Source: Adineta steineri
Lineage: Eukaryota; Rotifera; Eurotatoria; Adinetida; Adinetidae
Direction of reading: 5' to 3'
Assembly (NCBI GenBank): GCA_905250115.1
Contig: CAJNOI010000097.1
Location: forward strand, 93,002-157,001
Length of the DNA: 64,000 nucleotides
The notes below the pieces were generated by a model. The model was not told the DNA's origin and made no database searches. It saw only the letters and a list, made by a program, of their open reading frames with translations. A program made the position numbers and the translations under genes. This document shows, one piece after another, positions 20,834 through 33,333 of the stretch; position 1 is the stretch's first letter, and every line of letters starts with the position of its first letter.

Positions 20834-23165
20834 TCAGCATTGATTGCTCCACCAGCATCAACAATTGCTTGAACAACATCAAGAACACCACTATGTGCTG
20901 CATGATGAAGTGGTGTCCATTTAAAATTATCTGATCTATTAACTTCAGCTCTAAAAAATTAAAACTAAAGAAAACTATGTTATATTTGTTGAAACTTACC
21001 CGCATGTAAGAAGAAATTGAACAGTTTTAATATCACCATGTGAACATGCTAGATTAAATCAAAAAAAAATTAGTAAAGCAAAAGGAAAATTGTTAAACCA
21101 AAAGTAACTTACCAACCATCAATGGTGTTTTCATAAATTTATCTGTAATATCCACTGGTACACCTCGTTTGAATGCATTTAACATTGTGTTTAAATCACC
21201 TCGATAAGCTATTAAAAAAGAAAAATAATGTCATCATCTAATTTTTCTTTAATTTATTTTTTTACCAGCATCACATATATTAATATAACCTTTATCAGGT
21301 TTATCTAAATACCAGGGCGAATCATCTTCTAAGGGATTTTTCGGTAGATTATCTCTAGAAAATCTTGTATGATCTGTAAGATGCACATGTTGTGGTGCAT
21401 AGATGATGGGTGGATTACCATTTGCTGTTCTTGGTCCATCTTCTCTAATCAAAACTAGAAGAGCAAAAATTGTATTTTTAAAAAATTTTTCATATCGAAT
21501 AAGAACTTACTTGGTAAAGCACCTTTTGATTTTTTTGCTTTTTTTGGTTTCTTCTTTTTCTTCTTTTTACCAGCAAATGCAGCCATTAAGTAAGGTTTTG
21601 TTAAATATTTCTTTCCAGTAAACAATGATTTATAATCAAATTCATTTCGTTCTTTTTCATGTTTATCACCGATATCTTTCAAATCTTCTGGTTTAATATA
21701 GGCGAGAAGACCTTCATCTTCCATAATTTTTTTAAAACTTTCTGTTGGTATAACACCTGTTTTAGGTTCAGCAATATCAAGTTCTTCGAACATTTTTTCA
21801 AGTCGTTCTTGATTTTCATATACATAATCATAGAATATCAACCTCCAATCACGAAATTCATCTAAATATTTGTACATAATTAATATGAAAACATTGTTTT
21901 AGTTAAATTTACCTGGACGTAGATTTAGAGTCATTTCATTATAACCTTTTTCAGATTTTCGTATGTTCTTTTTTGCATCTTTTGCTTTACATTGTTCAGC
22001 TATTTTCTTTGGTAGAAGTCCTTCAAGATTTTTTACTTTTGGATTACAACCTGCGAAAATATTTTTTTCGTTATATCAATAGAAATTATTTAATTTGTTT
22101 TTTTGAAATACCTCGTTGACCCAAAAATCGAAGTACATTGCCAGCATTTGATGTTGCAGCATAATGAATTGGATTATTACCAAGTACATCATAAACATCA
22201 AATTTCGCAAGAAAACCTGCTAATACTTGAACAACCTATAGAGAAATATAAATATATATAGAAAATGAACATTCATGAAATAGATAGATACTTCAAAATG
22301 GCCACCTTTAGCGGCTTCATGAATAGGTGCTGAGTTTTGTTCATCTAAAGCATTTGGATCAGCTTTAGCACGTAATAATTCTCGTACAACATTTGCACTT
22401 CCAGATAAACATGCATTATGTAGAGCGGTACGTTTTGTTGTCTATAAAAAGTAATAGAATTTTTTTATTTAACGATAGAGATGTAATTGAATCATTTCTA
22501 CTTCTTCAATTAGTCGAACATCAGCTCCTGCTTTAATTAGATCAATACAAAAATCTTCATGTTCTTTAGAATTTGCACAAGCATGTACTAAATTTGGGAC
22601 ACCATTACGTGCTCGATTATTAACATCAGCACCCATTTCAAGTAAAACTTTTAAACATGCTTTATGTCGTTGTGTTGCTTCAGTAAAACAATGATGAACT
22701 GCATCTGAAAAAGAAACAAGACAACAACAATTATGTCTATAAAATATATTTTCATTATTCTAACCTTTTCCTTCAAGATCTTGAATTTTTGGATTAGCTT
22801 TTGCGTCACGTAATAAATGTAAGGCATTAATATGGCCATATTCAGCAGCATGCATAAGTGCTGTACGACCAGCAAAATCAATAACATCTGGATGAGCACC
22901 AAGCTGTAAAAGATATTGTATCATTTTTTCTTTATTTTGTGTGACAGCGGATCTAAATATAATTTATTTCAAAAAAACTAATATTTTTCAAAAATATTTT
23001 TATTTACATAAGAGCGGTCATGCCAGTTTGAGGATCATTATAATTCACAAGATGTTCTACACCTTTATCACATAATTTTTTAATCTGATCAACATCTTCT
23101 GTTCGTACAGCATAGATTAATTTCTGTACTTGTAATTGTTCAACACGATCTCGAGCAATAGGCAT
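20834..23165 (-). CDS. ANKEF1: ANKEF1-like ankyrin/EF-hand protein, 3' end missing
   Basis: Eleven exons are readable from ATG 23165 (23008-23165, 22765-22952, 22502-22704, 22292-22441, 22112-22235, 21913-22050, 21511-21861, 21266-21454, 21113-21208, 21000-21048, 20834-20950). The product is a first ankyrin array (GRTALMHAAEYGHINALHLL, KRTALHNACLSGSANVVREL, NSAPIHEAAKGGHFEVVQVL, NNPIHYAATSNAGNVLRFLG), a central EF-hand-like region (EFRDWRLIFYDYVYENQERL ... GVIPTESFKKIMEDEGLL), a Lys-rich linker, and the start of a second ankyrin array (KWTPLHHAAHSGVLDVVQAI). This order is that of ANKEF1 (ANKRD5), a protein of motile cilia and sperm axonemes. The C-terminal repeats are lost in the N gap. Confidence 0.85.
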
Positions 23166-23942
23166 TATGGTTAATTTACATAATAATTAAAAAAAAGGTA
23201 TGTAAGGCACCAAACTAATAGCAAAATAAATAAGGTCTAAAATAATATATAAAATATATTTTTCTCTTTTCAAAATAAACAAAACTAATCAGTTAAATTT
23301 TGTTTCCTTGCTTACTCGGTCGAGCATAACCCTCGCCGATAGTAATTCTATATATCAAGAATAGAATTAAACGACGCCTACAACTATATTATTTCCGAAA
23401 ATAGTAGAAAAATGACTTATAATATCAACACAATCGAGCGGCTAATTCTACTAAGTATAAATACATGATTAAATAAATCCTCTAATAAAAGATTTCTGTC
23501 GTTTATGAAATACGAAAAAGAAATTATTCAGAAGTTTAACAAGTACAGTTATAAAATGTTGAAGATTCCGTACAATATATTTATTTGCATTAATAAAACC
23601 TATTTAACAGCAAAATACAAAAAGAGCTCACCTACGAAATAAAATAAAATAGTGTTACATCTGCTACGGAATTAGAAAGAAAAGTCCAGATACATTTGCG
23701 TTGTTTCTTTTTGTAATTATTAATTTAAGTGGAAAAATGACAACTGAAAGACATGATTTAAAAAGCAAACATTAAAAGTTTTTTTCTAGTTCGTACCATA
23801 TGTATGTTTGATGTCATAGAAATACTCTATTGTGGATATAATAAATGACTAATGCATTGTCGCTACTTATTTATTCAATGAAATATATATGGAGGAGAAA
23901 AATATCGAATCATGTTTTATATTGGAAAGAATGGAATTTGGT
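23166..23942. other. Divergent promoter region ANKEF1 / STIP1
   Basis: About 780 bp between two divergently transcribed genes. No coding potential is seen apart from noise; it ends in the heat-shock element and TATA sequence of STIP1. Confidence 0.5.
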
Positions 23943-23955
23943 GAATTTTCTAGAA
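23943..23955 (+). promoter_or_regulatory. Heat-shock element upstream of STIP1
   Basis: GAATTTTCTAGAA is a perfect three-unit HSF site (GAAnnTTCnnGAA), 80 bp before the STIP1 start. Further GAA units lie just upstream (GGAAAGAATGGAA). STIP1 is a classical HSF1 target. Confidence 0.7.
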
Positions 23956-23972
23956 AAATCTCGGTTATTCTA

Positions 23973-23990
23973 AAATATATAAATAAAAGT
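23973..23990 (+). promoter_or_regulatory. TATA-like box of STIP1
   Basis: AAAATATATAAATAAAAG lies about 20 bp after the heat-shock element and 45-60 bp before the ATG, a suitable place for a TATA box. Confidence 0.45.
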
Positions 23991-24034
23991 TTTTCTGTTC
24001 TAGACTTCTTTTTTCTATCAATATTAGTCATCAT

Positions 24035-26403
24035 ATGGCTTCACAAGTAAAATTGTTCTTAAATTTAAGATTATTTTACCTAGTATGAATTTATTTAGGT
24101 CGAAGAACTTAAAAGTAAAGCAAATGCTGCTTTTTCAGCTGGAAAAAATGATGAAGCAATTAATTTATACACTCAAGCTATAGCACTTGATGAAAAAAAT
24201 CATGTTCTCTATAGTAATCGATCAGCTGCATATGCCAAAGGAACAAAATATGAAGAAGCATTAAAAGATGCAGAAAAATGTATTTCACTTAAACCTGATT
24301 TTGTCAAGGTACGGATTTACACATATAGAATAATTTATCCAAATAAAATTCTTTATAATTAGGGTTATTCTCGGAAAGGTGCAGCATTATCATTTCTTAA
24401 ACGATATGATGAAGCAATTAATGTTTATGAAGAAGGTCTTAAAATTGATCCAAATAATCAACAATTAACAACTGATCTTGAAACAGCACGAAAAGATTCA
24501 TCAGGACCAGCAGGTGGTGGACTAAATTTCTTTTCTGATCCACAATTTTTAACTCAACTTATGACAAATCCAAAAGCACGAGAACTTTTAAAAGACCCTG
24601 AAACAGCTATGTTGATGAAAATGATGCAACAAAATCCAAATAATGCACAGTAAATCATTTTCTATTGTTAATATTTAATAAAAATTTGATTTATTTATGT
24701 AGACTTTTGAGTAATCCAAAAATAATGAAACTTCTTGGATGTGTACTTGGCTTTGAACTTGGAGATGCAAATGATCTTTTGTCACAAATGGATACAGATA
24801 ATAAAACAAGTTCACCAAAAAAAGACACAAATACTTCAACAACATCAAAACCCACAACGACAACAACAACAACGAATACAAACACTACAAATAATAAAAC
24901 AACAGAACAGAATAAAAATTTAACTGCTGAACAAAATCAAGTAAGAAATATTTGTTTGTATTCATTATGTTTTTTTAATTTAATTTTTACAGGCCGAAGC
25001 AGAAAAAGAAAAAGGCAATGAAGCATATAAGAAAAAAGATTTCGAAACAGCATTAAATCATTATAATAAAGCAAACGAACTCGATCCAGTTAATATGACT
25101 TATTATACCAATCGTGCTGGTTAGTTTACACTCACATATATTTCTTAATTCTATAAAAACAAATTTATCTATAGCTGTTTATTTCGAACAAAAACGATGG
25201 GAAGATTGTTTGAAAGAATGTGAAAAAGCTATTGAAGTTGGACGTGAAAATAAAGCAGATTATAAAATAATTGCAAAGTAAGATATGTATGATTTATTAA
25301 AATTCAATTATGAATAAAATAAGATTGACCTACAATCTTTGGGACATATCTGTTTACCCTTTGTAGTTCCAATCACTATGCGAGAGTTATTATGAATTAG
25401 ACAATCAATGATCGTGTTTGATTCACTAGATACTTGTAGAGATCTTTCTTACAATGAAAATCTATCCTTTAAAGAACTCATGGTTGATCATAGTTCATGA
25501 CTTGTTTTGTTTTTGTAGAGCATACGCTCGTATGGCTAATGTTAAAAGTCAAGAAAAAGATTATGCAGCTGCTATAAAATATTACAATAGTTCTCTCTCA
25601 GAACATCGTAATCCTGATATATTAAAGAAAAAACAAGAAGTCGAAAAAATACTTAAAGAACAAGAACTATTAGCTTATGTCAATCCTGCATTAGCTGAAG
25701 AAGAAAAAACAAAGGGTAATGAATATTTTCAAAAAGCTGATTATCCAAATGCACTTAAACATTATACGTATGTATTTCTCGAAATAATTTTTTTTTTGAA
25801 TTTAAAAATTATTAAATATATAGCGAAGCTATCAAACGAAATCCAACAGATGCAAAACTTTATTCAAATCGAGCAGCTTGTTATACAAAATTAATGGAAT
25901 TTAAATTAGCATTGAAAGATAGTGAAGAAGGCATTAAACTTGATCCAAATTTTCGTAAGTTAAAATTCGAATTAATAATTATAAATTTCATATATAATAT
26001 TTCTAGTTAAATGTTACCTTCGCAAAGGTCATGCTTTAATGGCTATGAAAGATTTAGGTCAAGCTATGGCTGCGTTTGGTAAAGCTCTTGAAATTGATTC
26101 AAATTGTCAAGTAAATAATTGATTTATATATTTTGAATTTTTGATTTTTTTTTCATTTAGGAAGCTATTGATGGTTATCGACAATGTACAATGAAATCAA
26201 GTGATGATCCTGAAGAAGTTCGTAAACGAGCTGCTAATGATCCTGAAATTCAACAAATTCTTAGCGATCCTGGTATGCGTTTAATACTTGAACAGATGCA
26301 AAATGAACCACAAGCTTTACGTGATCATTTAAAAAATCCTGCAATTGCACAAAAAATTCAAAAATTAATTGACGCTGGTATTATTGGTATTCGTCAAGGT
26401 TAA
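24035..26403 (+). CDS. STIP1: STIP1/HOP, Hsp70-Hsp90 organising co-chaperone
   Basis: Scaffold that passes clients from Hsp70 to Hsp90. Order of domains: TPR1 ([34 protein letters not shown]), DP1 ([18 protein letters not shown]), a Thr/Asn/Lys-rich linker (including a poly-Thr run near 24850-24875), TPR2A ([40 protein letters not shown]), TPR2B ([40 protein letters not shown]) and DP2 ([20 protein letters not shown]). The carboxylate-clamp Lys/Asn positions are present in the repeats. First exon is only 12 nt (MASQ). Introns are about 50 bp except one of roughly 240 bp near 25280-25519. Both DP domains are kept. Confidence 0.95.
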
Positions 26404-28825
26404 TTCCTATATATTTGTTTCAATGACGTTTGATCTCGTCTTTTGTTTGCGTTCTTGTGTAACCAAGGCATGATTGAAGTTCGATTTCTTTTTCTTTTGT
26501 TACAGTTTTCTTATTTCGTGCTCTCTCTTTTTTCTTCTTCTTCGATGTTCCTGTTACACCCGTGACCACTGCGTTTTAGCAAACCAAACTAATCTTGTTA
26601 GCAAAAAAAGAAACCGAATTCAGCGTCTATTATCTAAAACAAATATACGTTATTTTTCAAGTTAATAAAAAAAGAACACTTTCAATAAAAATTAAGTTTC
26701 CTGATCAATAAGAAAAAGAAATTCAAGATTCATCTGAATTATAGATTAATGGGTTTTTTCTAACTTGTAATTCTTTTCGATCGATAGCTGCAGAATCAAT
26801 ATTTTAATATATCCATGGAAATAATGATATCATACATTAGTATGAGAGCTGTTATAACGATATAAACAAATGAATGATTAATGATTTATTTTTTCATCAT
26901 TAAAGAACTTATTATTTCTCGATGACAAACATTGTAGTTTAATTTATCTTCATACCACTTTCATAACTGAGACGAGTGTATGGTTTACATAATCAAATAT
27001 CAATTTCAACAATGGGCGTAGACACATGAATGATGCGTTTGTATTCAAACAAGGCGTTGACAATAAGCGTGAATGAGAATTGTCATTAGAAATTCTGGAC
27101 TATGTATTATGTAAATATAACTGAAAAACTAGTAGCCTTTTCCGAAATTTCTGCCCTTCCTTGATAATTGTTTCGCAAACAATTTTGTGTCTGATATATC
27201 TGAGAAGTATGTCAATTAAAGAGGCAATCTAAAGGACAACTATAAAGAATTGCATTCAATATTAGTACAAATTCAAAAGAATTTATAGAACTATGTATTG
27301 TCGACATTGACATCAATGGTACCATAGACAGTAATGTTAAAATCACGAATTAAAATATTCTAATTAAAAGAAAAATACCTTTTACACGTGCGCAACAGTT
27401 TTGTGCAGTATTTCTTAATCGAAACATGTATGTCTATCTGTACTTTTTTAATTGTTAATACCGATATAACATAAAACTGAATGAGTTTACAACTATTGAC
27501 ATGTAAAAAGACTGACAGAGCATCTCAGAAATTTGTATGCCTGTTCTATCAATATATGATAAACTGAAATTATTTCTAATTCAATTTGTAAGATAAATCA
27601 GAAAATGATCAACTAGAATTTCAAGAATATATTGAAAAGAATTATTTCTCATATTCAGATCTAATATGCAATTCTATGGATTAAAATCTAAAGTTTTATT
27701 GACGTAACACATATTTGTTTCAGTAATAGTTTTTTCTGTATGGATCCCGACAAATCAATTTGTCACATTTATTCTTACCATTGGAATCGCTTTTGTAGCT
27801 GACCTCCTAGCGGCAAGTACAAATCATATTGATCAAATTTTAAGAACAAAGGAAATATATTAGAATTGTAATGTATGGACATGGATTGTTATCGTTCTTT
27901 TTTTTCGTTTCTACAGGTGGTGTTAGTATATATTTCCACATATACGTTTTCTTGTATTCACTAGGATTATTCCCCTTTGAAAAAATCCCTGTTATTGTTG
28001 AGGAATATTCCTTCCCCTATGCACATGTCATGATATATATAGACGTGTGTGGAGTAGTATATTTTACAATAAAATATCATTCGACACTCACATTTCAATA
28101 CGTGACAAGAATCATCTATGTACATTGGTGGTATATGTAGGAATCGTTCGAATATCAATAGAGGTATAGTTACGTGTTTTTACCTTTCCATATTATCCTT
28201 GCAATATTCTAAAAACAGCAAGACTACAGTTGTTATGTTGCGTACATCTAGTATATAGCTTATAAGAGTTTCAATTTTACAGATCTAATAGACAATATTG
28301 TTTCTACCGAGATAAATAATTCTTCAAATACTAAATACCAATCTGTAATTCTTTTTTTATCTTTTAAAATATAAAGTTTTAAAGAAATATTTGTTTTTCT
28401 ATCACACGGATCAATGTTTCTTTTTATGGGCACTCTCATATTTTATTTTAATTCTAATATCTACATCAATAGTAGAAATCATCATAGAGTGAGAGAGAGA
28501 TGCTTATACACATAAAGATAATAATTGCACTAAAAAGACAAAAGAAGGTGTGAAAACAAAACAAAGCTGTTAACAAATAGTCAAACACTAATATATAACT
28601 AAAGTTATACCAGAAGAAAAGGAAACAGACCACCATTAGGAGTAAATAGATAGGTTACATAAACAATGTTATTGAAAATCTCCTTTCTTTTTCACATCAA
28701 AACCAACTAAAGTGGAGCAGAAAAAAAATCACACATACACACACACACAACAAAAATGAGAACTATAAATTTTCTCTTGAGAGAATAGGATAATGATGGT
28801 TTTATAATCTATATTTCTTCCAAAT
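26404..28825. other. 2.4 kb intergenic region
   Basis: AT-rich with no recognisable gene. The longest open frames lack motifs. A 40-codon hydrophobic open stretch near 27735-27862 is noted under rejected items. The right end is the 3' flank of the histone gene. Confidence 0.55.
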
Positions 28826-29664
28826 TTAAGCTGAATTAGCTGCACTTCCCGCTGGTGCAGAAGCTGCTTTCTTCAATGCTGCAGCTGAACCTGCTTTGCC
28901 ACTAGCTGCTGTACTCTTAGTTGTAAGAGCTGCTGGTGCTCGTGGTGCTGCAGCTGTATTTGAACGAGATGAATCAGGCTATAAATCGCATATATATATA
29001 TATTAATTAAATAAGTTTATCTATTAGATTCAATATACTTTAGAGACAGGTGGACTTGCAACATCACTAGCTCCTTTAGTTTTAAATAAAAATTGATTGA
29101 TATGTGGTAAGACACCACCTAAATATATTCAAAATAAAACAAACATATCAATCTTTATCTATTAGATTTTGATTTTATCTTACCTTGTGGAATTGTTACA
29201 GCATTAAGAAGCTAAATAAATTTAATTCTATTCAGATAAAGAATTTTAGAAGAAAAAACAAACCTTTTTGAGTTCTTCATCAATGCTAACAGCCAAAAAG
29301 ATATGTCGTGCATTGATACGTTGTTTTTTATGATCTTTTGCTGCATTACCTGATAATTCAAGAACTTCAGCTGTTAAATATTCAATCTAAATTCAAGGAC
29401 ATGTATGAATAATTCATAAAAGTAAAATAAATATTACAAACCACAGCAGCTGTATAAACTGCAGCAGCCATAGTTACACGACTTTTTGGTGTACTCTTTT
29501 TAATATAACGATGAAAACGAGGTACCGAAAAAAGAACACCTGTAAATCTTCTATTAAAAACAATGATTTTATATTAAGAGAAGAAATTAACCTGCGCGAG
29601 CTGATTTTGATTTTCGTTCGCCACCTTTACGAGCACCTCTAGCTGATGTTGTTGATGGAGCCAT
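28826..29664 (-). CDS. Divergent histone H2A with C-terminal tail (bdelloid-type)
   Basis: Six exons; about 184 aa. The N-tail [20 protein letters not shown] leads into a histone fold with [40 protein letters not shown] and [20 protein letters not shown], clearly H2A. The alpha-1/L1 part ([17 protein letters not shown]) is far from canonical (usually VGRVHRLLRKGNYAERV). The C-tail is some 60-70 residues long, rich in Ala/Ser/Lys ([20 protein letters not shown]), and has no SQ(E/D)-phi H2AX motif at the end. Bdelloid rotifers are known to have replaced canonical H2A by such tailed variants. Introns in a histone gene point to a polyadenylated, replication-independent transcript. Confidence 0.9.
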
Positions 29665-31080
29665 ATTTTATATTTTTATTTTAGTAATAATCTAGAAAAC
29701 GAATATAGAACAACAAAAACATCTTTGAACAATATTTGATATTATTTGTCATCTTGTGTCCTCTCTGCATATATCAAGTAGACATAACCGTCAGATGCGA
29801 GCCTTTAAAATGAGGGTGTTCATTTATATTTGCTTGCTTTCTGTATTTACTGTAGACATATATATATATATGTATGTATCAAGTCCAGGATCAGAACACA
29901 AAAGAGAAAAGAAAAGAAGAAAAAAAAGAACGAAATAATAGTCGAGATATTTAAATAGCCAAGGAAAGAAGAAGAGGGGAGAAATGAGTAAATTGAATGT
30001 CCGACCTTCTTAAATATTTTTAATAAACTGAACTTATGCCTCCATAGTGAAATACGGTTTCTATTCACCATATTAGTTTTAGCGCCACTAGCGCTGCTAA
30101 TTCCGACGTTAATAAGATATTTCCACATGAGTTTTATATCTATTCTCAATAATAATGTTTGTAAAAAAACTATAAAACCTTTTTAAACTTCAAAATAAAA
30201 TCTCATGTTGATATGTTCAACCAATAATCATCCACAACAGTGAGTTCATGCGGGAATCAAAATATCAGCTTGTACCATGTACTACCGTGAAGTTCATACG
30301 AAACAAATTTTACCATGATATCAATTTTAAACGAAGATGAACGCAGTTCTTGTAGATCGATCTTTACTTAGAATTCTTACTGTATAATGTATGGATCTTT
30401 ATTGAAGAACTCACTCAGTTTTTATTTCAATACTATATTGATAATGCTTCATAATAGAATATAAAAGAACATTACGAAGAAAAAATTTATTATTAGAAAG
30501 ATTGAATTGGTATAGTTATTTTTCAATGACTTTATTTATATTTTACATAATGACCACAAATAAACGACATCTGTGTTTGAGGGTGTGAGTAACATTATTT
30601 ACTTTTTTGAATCATCATGTGTAACACTCACTCTTCCTCTTAAACATTACTTTTTCTCACAACGAAAATATTTTTCTCTCTATTTATTCTGGTTTTTTAT
30701 TTATATTAACTAATCTTTCTCTACATAGCTGAGAATATGTTCTCAGTAAATTATGAAATACTTAGTAAATTTTATACTACTACTATGATATCTTCCGACT
30801 AGAAATAAATGAAATGAGTCATACTCACTTGATTTTTCCCTTTATACTGTTCGAAGTCATAAATATAAGTGTTATGATAGTCATGTTTGTTTTTTCTTTC
30901 GTCCTTCGCACGAAGAGTAAGAAAATCGGAATTTGTGTTAGTCACTGTAATTACAACATTATGGTGTAACGTTATATTTATAATATGAAAAGTAGACGAA
31001 AAGAACGAGTGCGTGCTTGTAACTTAAGGAAGTAGCAGTATCAAGAATACTTTTTTTTTGTAAAAACGATATTATTTTTC
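29665..31080. other. Intergenic, histone to first TRAF-like gene
   Basis: AT-rich, no supported gene. Divergent promoters are expected at both ends; a (TA)n run lies near 29860-29870. Confidence 0.5.
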
Positions 31081-31092
31081 ATTTTTATTCAG
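31081..31092 (+). other. Putative trans-splice acceptor, TRAF-like gene 1
   Basis: ATTTTTATTCAG lies directly against ATG 31093. Confidence 0.5.
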
Positions 31093-32326
31093 ATGACATC
31101 AATTCAACAAAAAGGTATATCTTCTGAACGTATTAGTCAATCAACATCCGTCAATGTTGATGATCTTGAATGTTCTATTTGTCGTGACCTACTTTGGAAA
31201 CCTGTTGCTTGTCGAAAATGTGAAACACCGTTTTGTTCAACATGTATGAATCGATGGCTTGCTAATAGAACAATAACATGTCCGACTTGTTGTGATACAT
31301 ATATTGAACGCAAGTGTCCTCCATTTGTTACTAAAGTACTCTCACATTTACAGATTATTTGTTTTTATCAAGCTAATGGTTGTCAAGAAGTAACTAGAAA
31401 AAAATTCAATGATAATCATTATTTGTTTTTTGTATATAGATATTACCGTATGAAGCATTAGATAAACATGAGATTGAATGCGGTTATCAATTTGCAAAGT
31501 GTCCTGGTTGTCAATTGGAAATGTTAAAGAAAGATTTTCTTAATCATAAGAAATCTTGTGAATTAGTTCCAATGACTTGTAAAGATTGCAAACTTATGTA
31601 CAAAAGAAATGAAGCTACTACGAAACATACGGAAAAAATATGTTTACGAAAACAATTAAAACGATTAAAGCATGAATATAAAGAGAGTAAGGGTGCAATT
31701 CAGAAATTAAATATAGAATTAAGAGAAATACGTCATTTATGTAAGTTTTTGCTTTAAATTAGTATTGAAAAATAATAATTATCATTTTAGATTCTTCTAT
31801 CAAACCAACTGTAATCACATTTGAAGATTTACCAAGTGCTGCTAAAAATTTATTGCACATGCCAAATGTTTATAAAGGATTTCGATGGACTAAAATCTCG
31901 TATATGCATGAATTATTAGCAATTAAAAAATATTCAAAGAGTGGATATGTATCATCTTTCTTGCCTGGTGATAGTTTACATGTCGGTTTCTTCGGTGAAA
32001 CTGCTACAATCAGTATTGAACCTCCAAATGAAACATTTTCTCTTATTTCAATTATGGCATGTGCTGCTTGGAACGATGACCTAGAGTTAACTATTACAGC
32101 ATATCGAAAATCAATTGAAGTTAATCAACATAGTGTAATTCTTCTTTTTGGTAGACCTCAACGTATTATGCTTCAATGGAAAAATATAGACAAAGTTGTT
32201 TTCAAACCATCTGGTGGCACTGCACATCCAGGATGTGATGAAGGACCAGGAGCTCATGTTTCACTAACTCAATTGACAATTGATGATCTTTCCTTGTCGA
32301 GTTCGAACTTCCTCACCTTTGACTAA
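31093..32326 (+). CDS. RING / TRAF zinc finger / coiled coil / beta-domain protein 1
   Basis: Exons 31093-31389, 31440-31740, 31791-32326 give 377 aa. A Cys-only RING-like module is seen at residues 29-68: CSIC, then CRKC, FCSTC and CPTC (C-x2-C-x9-C-x2-C-x4-C-x2-C-x11-C-x2-C), with Cys in place of the usual His. Two TRAF-type zinc fingers follow (CFYQANGCQEI...HEIEC, CPGCQLEML...HKKSC, CKDCKLMY). Next is a coiled coil (KQLKRLKHEYKESKGAIQKL). The C-terminal about 165 residues begin VITFEDLPS, contain YKGFRWTKISYM, FSLISIMACAAWNDDLELTI and RIMLQWKNIDKVVFKPSGG, and look like an all-beta sandwich. It is not the MATH domain of true TRAFs. Probably a ubiquitin ligase or adaptor, with the C-domain as sensor; this is inference. 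Confidence 0.8.
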
Positions 32327-33320
32327 AGTCGATCTGCTATAATATTCTATTTGTCATAAAACAATAACTGTACTTTCAAATCTAGATTTCGTATAAATGA
32401 TAATGAGATTTCATGATTTATGCAATCAAAACCTATTTCAAATATACACTACTCATGTTTGATATATATTTAAAGTTGATTTTATCTATTAACAAAAATT
32501 GTATTGAATTAAGATTTTACGAAACGAAAAAAAAAAGTATTTCTGATAATAAGAATTATTCATAGTAGTCAAATATTACAGATGCTGATAGACAAAATTC
32601 AATTGAACGCAATACTAATATCAGAGCTTTAAGTGAACTATTTTAAGATAATCGGAATCATGTGTTGTTTTTATTTATTATTTATACATCATTGGAAAAA
32701 TTACATCGTCGTCTGTCTTATCTTTCGTTCCTTTATAATACACAAACCCTATCTGTTTTATGTAACGCTTGAATAATTCTTTTCGATATGTTTATTTCTC
32801 CTTCATTCATTTCGATAGACTTTGTTTTGTAATTTTGCTTATATCATCTGGTAAGTACTTTTTTTATGCCTTCAATTAGTCTTTATATTACTGATGATTT
32901 CTTTACTCGTAATAAAAGTGCATATCAGTCAGTAGCATAGAGTATTCATGAAATTAGGTGTTAAAAGTGCATTTTAATGACAAAGAAGAGTGTAAATTAT
33001 ATTATTACCCTTACAATAGATGAGGTACAAAAATATTTTTTTCAATCTTCGTTCTAAAGATTATCTTCTGAATTTTGTTTTCATACTCAATAAACTACAA
33101 ATATTCGAACTATCATCACCATTCGTCTGTATAATAGCATAACTGTAAACTACATGTTTAAGGTCGAAAAACAATTGTTTAATAGTGATCAAGGTTAATA
33201 AAATATTATTGTCAATTATCGTATCTACAAAACATTAACATAAGCTTTTGAATAGTAAATTTAATCCTTATTAAAAAGGAAAAGTAGATTTATAAAGAAT
33301 AAATCCTATTAAATTTATTA
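32327..33320. other. Spacer between the two TRAF-like paralogues
   Basis: About 1 kb of AT-rich sequence without a supported gene or a visible third copy. Confidence 0.5.
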
Positions 33321-33333
33321 TTAATTCTTTCAG
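33321..33333 (+). other. Putative trans-splice acceptor, TRAF-like gene 2
   Basis: TTAATTCTTTCAG abuts ATG 33334, the same layout as the sister gene. Confidence 0.5.

Noticed and set aside
24675..24885. Minus-strand open frames opposite STIP1 (Val- and Leu-rich)
   Set aside because: Shadows of the Thr/Asn-rich coding repeat of STIP1 on the other strand.
27735..27862. A 40-codon hydrophobic open frame (WIPTNQFVTFILTIGIAFVA) after a TTTCAG
   Set aside because: No start, no partner exon and no family match; open runs of this length occur by chance in AT-rich sequence.
27871..28140. 89-codon open frame rich in Phe/Tyr/Ile
   Set aside because: Composition simply mirrors AT-rich DNA; no splice context, domain or start signal.
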